Shown one piece after another: positions 12,661 to 17,246 of a stretch of 17,246 nucleotides of DNA. Location: positions 1 through 17,246 of the forward strand of contig JAZNZJ010000014.1 in assembly GCA_045594885.1 (NCBI GenBank), written 5' to 3'. Both the position numbers and the translations under genes were made by a program. A model generated the notes under the pieces. That model did not search any database. It was not told the origin of the DNA and saw nothing but the letters and a program-made list of their open reading frames with translations. Position 1 is the first letter of the stretch. Each line of letters begins with the position of its first letter. The stretch is from Fimenecus sp045594885. Its GTDB lineage: Bacteria; Bacillota; Clostridia; Oscillospirales; Acutalibacteraceae.

Positions 12661-12688
12661 ACGACAAAGGGAAATTTCTCTTTGTCGT
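12661..12688 (+). other. hairpin before argH
   Basis: ACGACAAAG (12661-12669) pairs perfectly with CTTTGTCGT (12680-12688), and the loop itself contains GAAATTTC. No T-tract follows. It ends 13 bases before the AGGAG ribosome binding site (12702-12706) of argH, so a processing or stabilising role at the 5' end of argH is more likely than termination. The rest of this roughly 200-base gap contains no gene. Confidence 0.5.
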
Positions 12689-12713
12689 ATTGTGCTAATA
12701 TAGGAGAATAATT

Positions 12714-14084
12714 ATGCAACTCTGGAAAGGCAGATTTTCAAAAGAAATCGACCCTAAAACAAATGATTTTAACTCATCAATAAAATTTGATAGCCGTATG
12801 TATAAGGAAGATATTGACGGCAGTCTTGCTCATGCTGCAATGCTTTGCGCACAAGGTATAATTTCTGCAGAAGACCTTGCTCAAATTACTGATGGGCTTA
12901 ATGCTATCAAGTCAGAAATTGAGAGTGGAGAATTAGAAATTGACCCCAATGCAGAGGATATTCACACTTTTGTTGAGGGTGAATTGACCGCTCGTGTTGG
13001 CTCGGCGGGTAAAAGATTACATACAGCAAGAAGCCGTAATGACCAGGTTGCAGTTGACATAAGACTTTATCTCCGTCACGAATGTGATGCACTCTATAAT
13101 CAACTCACTGAACTTGTTGATGTACTTTGCAAAAAAGCAGAACAGTACGCAAGTGCAGTTATGCCGGGATATACACATCTTCAAAGGGCTCAACCTATCA
13201 CATTCGGTCATCATTTAATGGCTTATGCCGAAATGCTTCTTCGTGATAAAGAAAGACTTTCACAGGCAACTCAGAGAATGAATTATTCACCCCTTGGTGC
13301 TTGTGCATTGGCAGGAACAACCTATAACACAGACCGTGAAATGACAGCAAAAGCACTCGGCTTTAACGGGGCTATGCAAAATTCACTTGATTGCGTTTCT
13401 GACCGTGATTTTTGTATGGAACTCGCATCTGTAATCTCAATTATTATGGTTCATCTTTCACGTTTTTCTGAAGAAATCGTACTTTGGTGCTCATGGGAAT
13501 TCAAATTTGTTGAACTTGATGATGCATTTTCAACAGGCTCATCAATTATGCCACAAAAGAAAAATCCCGATATTACAGAGCTTATCCGTGGTAAGTCAGG
13601 TCGAGTATTCGGCGATTTAACAACACTTCTTACAATGATGAAGGGTCTTCCCCTTGCTTATAACAAAGATATGCAAGAAGATAAAGAAGCAATTTTTGAC
13701 GCATTCGATACAGTTAAAATGTGTCTTACTGCATTTATTCCAATGCTTGACACAATGACTGCACTTCCCGAAAATATGAGAAAAGCGGCAGCGGGTGGAT
13801 TTATCAATGCAACTGACTGTGCAGACTATCTTGTGGGCAAAGGTCTTCCATTCCGTGATGCTTACAAAGCGACGGGCGAATTAGTTGCGCTTTGCATTAA
13901 CAAAGGTCTTACACTCGAAACATTACCATTAGAAGAATACAAAGCAGTTTGCGATATTTTTGATGATGGTGTATATGATGCAATCAATCTTGACAAATGC
14001 GTAAATGACCGCACATCTCTTGGTGGACCTGCTCCACAGAATGTGTTGGCACAGGTGAAAAGAGTAAAGCAATTAAATAAATAA
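12714..14084 (+). CDS. argH: argininosuccinate lyase
   Basis: Splits argininosuccinate into arginine and fumarate, the last step of the pathway. The 456-residue protein belongs to the fumarase/aspartase superfamily. Visible signatures are MQLWKGRFSK at the start, TARSRNDQ (104-111), GYTHLQRAQP with the acid/base His about H155, and the family loop GSSIMPQKKNPD (275-286), which carries the catalytic Ser. The length is normal. The start ATG has AGGAG 7 bases upstream. It lies about 200 bases after argG, separated by two structured regions, so it may be read through from the argG promoter or have its own. Confidence 0.97.
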   Translation: MQLWKGRFSKEIDPKTNDFNSSIKFDSRMYKEDIDGSLAHAAMLCAQGIISAEDLAQITDGLNAIKSEIESGELEIDPNAEDIHTFVEGELTARVGSAGKRLHTARSRNDQVAVDIRLYLRHECDALYNQLTELVDVLCKKAEQYASAVMPGYTHLQRAQPITFGHHLMAYAEMLLRDKERLSQATQRMNYSPLGACALAGTTYNTDREMTAKALGFNGAMQNSLDCVSDRDFCMELASVISIIMVHLSRFSEEIVLWCSWEFKFVELDDAFSTGSSIMPQKKNPDITELIRGKSGRVFGDLTTLLTMMKGLPLAYNKDMQEDKEAIFDAFDTVKMCLTAFIPMLDTMTALPENMRKAAAGGFINATDCADYLVGKGLPFRDAYKATGELVALCINKGLTLETLPLEEYKAVCDIFDDGVYDAINLDKCVNDRTSLGGPAPQNVLAQVKRVKQLNK

Positions 14085-14095
14085 AACCTAATCTG

Positions 14096-14139
14096 CCTCC
14101 CTTGTTAAAGGGAGGGGGACCGTCAAAGACGGTGGAGGG
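14096..14139. repeat. double-hairpin intergenic repeat that supplies the argC ribosome binding site
   Basis: CCTCCCTT (14096-14103) pairs with AAGGGAGG (14108-14115), then ACCGTC (14119-14124) with GACGGT (14128-14133), followed by GGAGGG (14134-14139), the Shine-Dalgarno of argC. The composition resembles short repeats seen widely between genes in gut Clostridia. CCTCCC could pair instead with GGAGGG, hiding the binding site. Confidence 0.55.
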
Positions 14140-14147
14140 ATTCATAT

Positions 14148-15080
14148 ATGACAAAAATATTCATCGACGGTAGTCAGGGCACAACCGGACTTAAAATTTT
14201 TGACCGTCTTGCAAAAAGAGAAGACATTGAACTCATCACTCTTCCGGAAAATTTAAGAAAAGACACAAATGCTCGTAAAGAAGCACTCAACTCTGCTGAT
14301 ATTGCATTTCTTTGTTTACCCGATGCAGCAGCAGTTGAAGCAGTAAGTCTTATTGATAATGACAGTACAATCGTAATTGACACATCAACAGCACATCGTA
14401 CAAATGATGGTTGGGCTTATGGCTTTCCTGAATTGTCAAAGGACTTTGAAGATAAACTCAAGAATTCAAAGAGAATTGCAGTGCCCGGTTGCTACGCAAG
14501 TGGATTTATCGCACTTGTTAAACCTTTAGTAGATGCAGGAATTGTCGATAAAGATATTTGCATTGCTTGTCATGCTATGTCAGGCTATAGTGGCGCAGGA
14601 AAAAATGGCATAGCACAGTATGAAGATGCCGAAAGAGATTGGCTTTTAGATGCACCGAGAGAATATGCTCTCACTCAACAGCATAAGCACTTAAAAGAAA
14701 TGAAAGCAATTTCAGGACTACAGTACGAGCCGATTTTTAGTCCATATATCTGCGATTATTTCAGCGGTATGGTAATGACGGTGCCGCTTTTCAAAAAGGA
14801 TTTGAAAAATGACAAAACTGTAGAGGACATTAAGGCACTTTACAAAGAAAAATACAATTCGGATATTGTGAAATATAAAGAAAGCATTGACGAAAACGGA
14901 TTTATCGCAGGTAACAAAATGAGTGAAAACGATGGTATGGAAATCACCGTTTGCGGTAATGAAGACCGAATTCTTTTAATTGCAAGATATGATAATCTTG
15001 GCAAGGGTGCTTCCGGTGCGGCAGTACAATGCTTGAATGTGAAAATGGGGTTAGACCCTAAATATCAATTAAATGTATAA
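14148..15080 (+). CDS. argC: N-acetyl-gamma-glutamyl-phosphate reductase (short, type 2 form)
   Basis: Reduces N-acetylglutamyl phosphate to the semialdehyde with NADPH. At 310 residues it is the shorter ArgC form (TIGR01851-like) and not the usual 340-350. The NADP-binding loop is GSQGTTG (8-14); the catalytic Cys is C115 in VPGCYASGF; HAMSGYSGAG follows and is typical of the family. The ATG start has GGAGGG 8 bases upstream, supplied by the preceding repeat. It is 63 bases after argH and 42 bases before argJ, so probably part of one transcript. Confidence 0.95.
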   Translation: MTKIFIDGSQGTTGLKIFDRLAKREDIELITLPENLRKDTNARKEALNSADIAFLCLPDAAAVEAVSLIDNDSTIVIDTSTAHRTNDGWAYGFPELSKDFEDKLKNSKRIAVPGCYASGFIALVKPLVDAGIVDKDICIACHAMSGYSGAGKNGIAQYEDAERDWLLDAPREYALTQQHKHLKEMKAISGLQYEPIFSPYICDYFSGMVMTVPLFKKDLKNDKTVEDIKALYKEKYNSDIVKYKESIDENGFIAGNKMSENDGMEITVCGNEDRILLIARYDNLGKGASGAAVQCLNVKMGLDPKYQLNV

Positions 15081-15087
15081 GAAGTAG

Positions 15088-15107
15088 GGTGGGGGTTCGC
15101 TCCCGCC
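15088..15107 (+). other. GC-rich hairpin between argC and argJ
   Basis: GGTGGGGG (15088-15095) pairs with CTCCCGCC (15100-15107), including two G-U pairs, around a TTCG loop. No T-tract follows, so it is not a standard terminator. It lies just before the argJ ribosome binding site and may stabilise the mRNA; it may also be a remnant of a palindromic repeat. Confidence 0.5.
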
Positions 15108-15122
15108 GAAAAGGTGATAAAT

Positions 15123-16352
15123 ATGGCATTTTCAATTAAAATAAATCTTGATGGTGGCGTAACATCCCCAAAAGGATTTAAGGCTAACGGAATTCATTGT
15201 GGAATTCGTAAAAACAAATTAAAGAAAGACCTTATGCTCATAGTTTCTGAAAAGGAATGTGATGCAGCGGCGGTTTATACAAAAAATTTGGTTTATGGTG
15301 CACCCATTACTGTCACAAGAAAAAACCTCGAAAATGGTAAGGCAAAAGCGGTAATCTGTAATAGTGGCATTGCAAACACTTGTAATGCTGACGGTGTCGA
15401 AAAAGCGCAGGCAATGTGTGATTTGGCGGCACAGTACACAGGAGTTTCGGCAAGTGATGTAATTGTTGGCTCAACGGGTGTTATTGGTCAGCCCATTGAC
15501 CTTGAGCCCATCAAAAACGGTATGCAGGAATTGGTTGACGGTTTAAGTGAAAATGGTTCAGACTCTGCCGCAGAAGCAATTATGACTACTGATACAGTTA
15601 AAAAGACCATTTCGGTGTCCTTTGACCTTGACGGTAAAACCTGCACAATCGGTGCAATCGCAAAGGGTAGCGGTATGATTCATCCCAATATGGCAACAAT
15701 GCTTTCATTTATTACAACCGATGCAAATATATCTGCCGAAATGCTAAAAAAAGCACTTGTCTGGTGTGTTGACAGAAGTTATAATATGTTAAGTGTTGAC
15801 GGTGACACCTCAACAAATGATACAGTTGCAATTATGGCAAACGGACTTTGCGAGAATGACAGAATTATAGAGGATAACGAGAGTTTTCAAAAATTTCAGA
15901 GAGCACTTTTCAAGATTTGTAATTATGTTGTAAGAATGCTGGCAAAAGACGGCGAGGGTGCAACAAAGCTTGTAATTTGCGAGGTATATAATGCACAAAC
16001 CGAAGATATTGCACGCACTTGTGCAAAATCTGTTATATGTTCACCGCTTGTGAAAACTGCAATGTTTGGTTCAGATGCAAACTGGGGCAGAATTTTGTGT
16101 GCTCTTGGTTATGCGGGTGCAGATATTGATGTAACAGAAATTGATGTTTCATTTGTATCGTCAAAGGGTGAAATTTTTGTGTGCCGTAATGGTGCAGGCA
16201 TCGAATTTTCAGAAGAAAAGGCAAAAGAGATTCTTCTTGAAGACGAAATCACAATTAACGTTTATCTCAACAATGGTGACGCAAATGCAACTGCATATGG
16301 TTGTGACCTTACATATGAATATGTTAAAATAAACGGCGATTATCGAACATAA
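15123..16352 (+). CDS. argJ: bifunctional glutamate N-acetyltransferase / ornithine acetyltransferase
   Basis: Transfers the acetyl group of N-acetylornithine to glutamate, recycling it. The bifunctional form can also start the pathway from acetyl-CoA; which form this is cannot be decided from sequence by eye. The 409-residue precursor shows the self-cleavage site in KGSGMIHPNMATMLSF, with cleavage expected between A191 and T192, T192 then being the nucleophile. An oxyanion-hole-like GSTGVIG lies at about 116-122. I chose ATG 15123 with AAGGTGA at 15111-15117; the GTG at 15114 lies inside that site. Having argJ means argE is not needed for deacetylation. Confidence 0.96.
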   Translation: MAFSIKINLDGGVTSPKGFKANGIHCGIRKNKLKKDLMLIVSEKECDAAAVYTKNLVYGAPITVTRKNLENGKAKAVICNSGIANTCNADGVEKAQAMCDLAAQYTGVSASDVIVGSTGVIGQPIDLEPIKNGMQELVDGLSENGSDSAAEAIMTTDTVKKTISVSFDLDGKTCTIGAIAKGSGMIHPNMATMLSFITTDANISAEMLKKALVWCVDRSYNMLSVDGDTSTNDTVAIMANGLCENDRIIEDNESFQKFQRALFKICNYVVRMLAKDGEGATKLVICEVYNAQTEDIARTCAKSVICSPLVKTAMFGSDANWGRILCALGYAGADIDVTEIDVSFVSSKGEIFVCRNGAGIEFSEEKAKEILLEDEITINVYLNNGDANATAYGCDLTYEYVKINGDYRT

Positions 16353-16362
16353 TTTCCAATAG

Positions 16363-16441
16363 TATGCACATTTTGCACTTTTCACACGGCAACTCACGTA
16401 TATATAATACGCTTCGCCGTACGAAAAGCACAAACTGCACA
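16363..16441 (+). other. nested hairpin structure between argJ and argB
   Basis: CTTTTC (16378-16383) pairs with GAAAAG (16423-16428), ACGGC (16386-16390) with GCCGT (16416-16420), and CGTAT (16397-16401) with ATACG (16407-16411) around loop ATATA; TTTG and CAAA extend the base. The order CAACTC...GTAT...ATAC...CTTCG matches the structure after argG. No T-tract follows. The gap from 16353 to 16494 holds no gene and I see no convincing promoter. Confidence 0.5.
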
Positions 16442-16494
16442 CACTCTTGAAAATTATGTTAAACAATTACATTTTGCTTTTGTCTGGAGGATAT

Positions 16495-17246
16495 ATGGAT
16501 ATTTCAAAACTTACACATGCTGACCGTAGTGAGGTGCTTGTACAGGCGCTTCCGTACATTCAGCATTACCACAACAAAACAGTTGTTATTAAATACGGCG
16601 GAAATGCGATGATAAATGAAGATTTGCAAGATGCAGTTATGACTGACATTGTTCTTCTTCGTTCAGTTGGCATCAACGTTGTTCTTGTTCACGGTGGAGG
16701 ACCTGAAATTAACGAAATGCTTTCTAAAATCGGCAAAGAATCAAAATTTGTTGACGGATTGCGTTATACTGATGAAGAAACAGTTGACATTGTTCAAATG
16801 GTACTTGCAGGTAAAGTTAATAAAAGACTTGTTCATCATCTTCACCTTCACGGCGGTCACGCAATTGGTATTTGTGGACTTGACGACGGTATGATTAAGG
16901 CTAAAAAGGTTGAAAAGGATATCGGCTTTGTCGGTGATATTGTTGATATTGACACAACCTTGGTTGATGGTATTCTTGAGCAGCATTATATTCCGGTAAT
17001 TTCAACTGTGGGTAGCGGTGAAAACGGAGAAGTCTATAACATTAACGCAGATATTGCAGCGGCTAAAATTGCGGCGGCTCTCGGTGCAGAGAAACTTCTT
17101 CTTATGACGGATGTTCGTGGGCTTTTAAGGGATAAGGACGATGAAGATACACTTATTCATAGTGTTAATGTCAGTGAAGTACCACAACTTAAGAGTCAGG
17201 GCATTATCAAGGGCGGTATGATTCCTAAAATTGACTGTTGTGTTGA
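16495..17246 (+). CDS. argB: acetylglutamate kinase (N-terminal 250 residues, runs off window)
   Basis: Phosphorylates N-acetylglutamate, the second step of arginine synthesis. The visible part has the ATP-binding VIKYGGNAM (K33), the substrate loop VHGGGPEI (65-72), R90 in GLRYTDEE, the NINADIAAAK segment (182-191) and KGGMIPKI with K245, all typical of the amino-acid kinase family. The usual length is about 290-300 residues, so roughly 40-50 residues are missing. The start ATG has GGAGG 4 bases upstream. About 28 residues precede the first beta strand (ISKLTHADRSEVLVQALPYI region). Such an N-terminal helix is characteristic of arginine-feedback-inhibited enzymes and is absent from the insensitive E. 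coli form, so feedback inhibition by arginine is likely. Confidence 0.95.
   Translation, partial: MDISKLTHADRSEVLVQALPYIQHYHNKTVVIKYGGNAMINEDLQDAVMTDIVLLRSVGINVVLVHGGGPEINEMLSKIGKESKFVDGLRYTDEETVDIVQMVLAGKVNKRLVHHLHLHGGHAIGICGLDDGMIKAKKVEKDIGFVGDIVDIDTTLVDGILEQHYIPVISTVGSGENGEVYNINADIAAAKIAAALGAEKLLLMTDVRGLLRDKDDEDTLIHSVNVSEVPQLKSQGIIKGGMIPKIDCCV

Noticed and set aside
12661..12688. Terminator between argG and argH
   Set aside because: The stem is strong but is followed by ATTGTGC, not a T-tract, and it stands just before the argH ribosome binding site.
14096..14139. T-box-like stretch (GGGGGACCG...GGTGG) upstream of argC
   Set aside because: The region is far too short for a T-box leader, lacks a specifier stem and the AGGGUGGNACCGCG core, and has no downstream terminator.

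Overview
The window reads as chromosomal DNA of a low-GC anaerobic Firmicute, most like a gut Clostridium of the Ruminococcaceae/Oscillospiraceae type. The grounds are the AT-rich intergenic DNA, strong AGGAGG-type ribosome binding sites, a multi-subunit NAD(P)-linked [FeFe]-hydrogenase operon, a TatD-linked radical SAM protein and palindromic intergenic repeats. The lineage is inferred from gene content. No rRNA, tRNA, CRISPR array or transposase gene is visible.

Layout. (1) 1-1727, minus strand: a tightly overlapped vitamin B6 salvage operon of pyridoxal/pyridoxamine kinase, an ECF-transporter S component and the start of a TatD-linked radical SAM protein. (2) 1830-3122, plus strand: a divergent MocR/PdxR-type regulator, with both promoters and a candidate operator in the shared gap. 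(3) 3323-8279: a five-gene hydrogenase operon in HndABCD arrangement, with a stand-alone GHKL ATPase translationally coupled between hndA and hndB. It should couple H2 production to NAD(P)H, probably by electron bifurcation with ferredoxin. (4) 8291-8609: the terminator of that operon, apparently split by a 278-bp foldback element whose arms form a three-way junction. (5) 8668-10236: an MltG-like transglycosylase with a lipoprotein-type N-terminus, and an XRE regulator with membrane segments. (6) 10241-11047: a small accessory cassette, an unknown minus-strand gene and a divergent XRE regulator, with two matching palindromic operators between them and a copy of the same terminator hairpin on each side. 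(7) 11111-17246: the arginine cluster argG-argH-argC-argJ-argB (argB runs off the end), preceded by two ARG-box-like sites, a good promoter and a terminator-like leader hairpin.

How the parts work together. ArgJ recycles the acetyl group between N-acetylornithine and glutamate, ArgB and ArgC carry out the next steps, and ArgG and ArgH convert citrulline to arginine. argD, argF and possibly carbamoyl phosphate synthase genes would be expected downstream. HndA, HndB and HndC carry electrons between NAD(P)H and the hydrogenase HndD. The hydrogenase genes and argG show a codon use suited to strong expression.

The most unusual feature is the foldback element in the hydrogenase terminator loop: it could be a MITE-like insertion or a large structured RNA. 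The next is the twin-operator accessory cassette bracketed by duplicated terminators.
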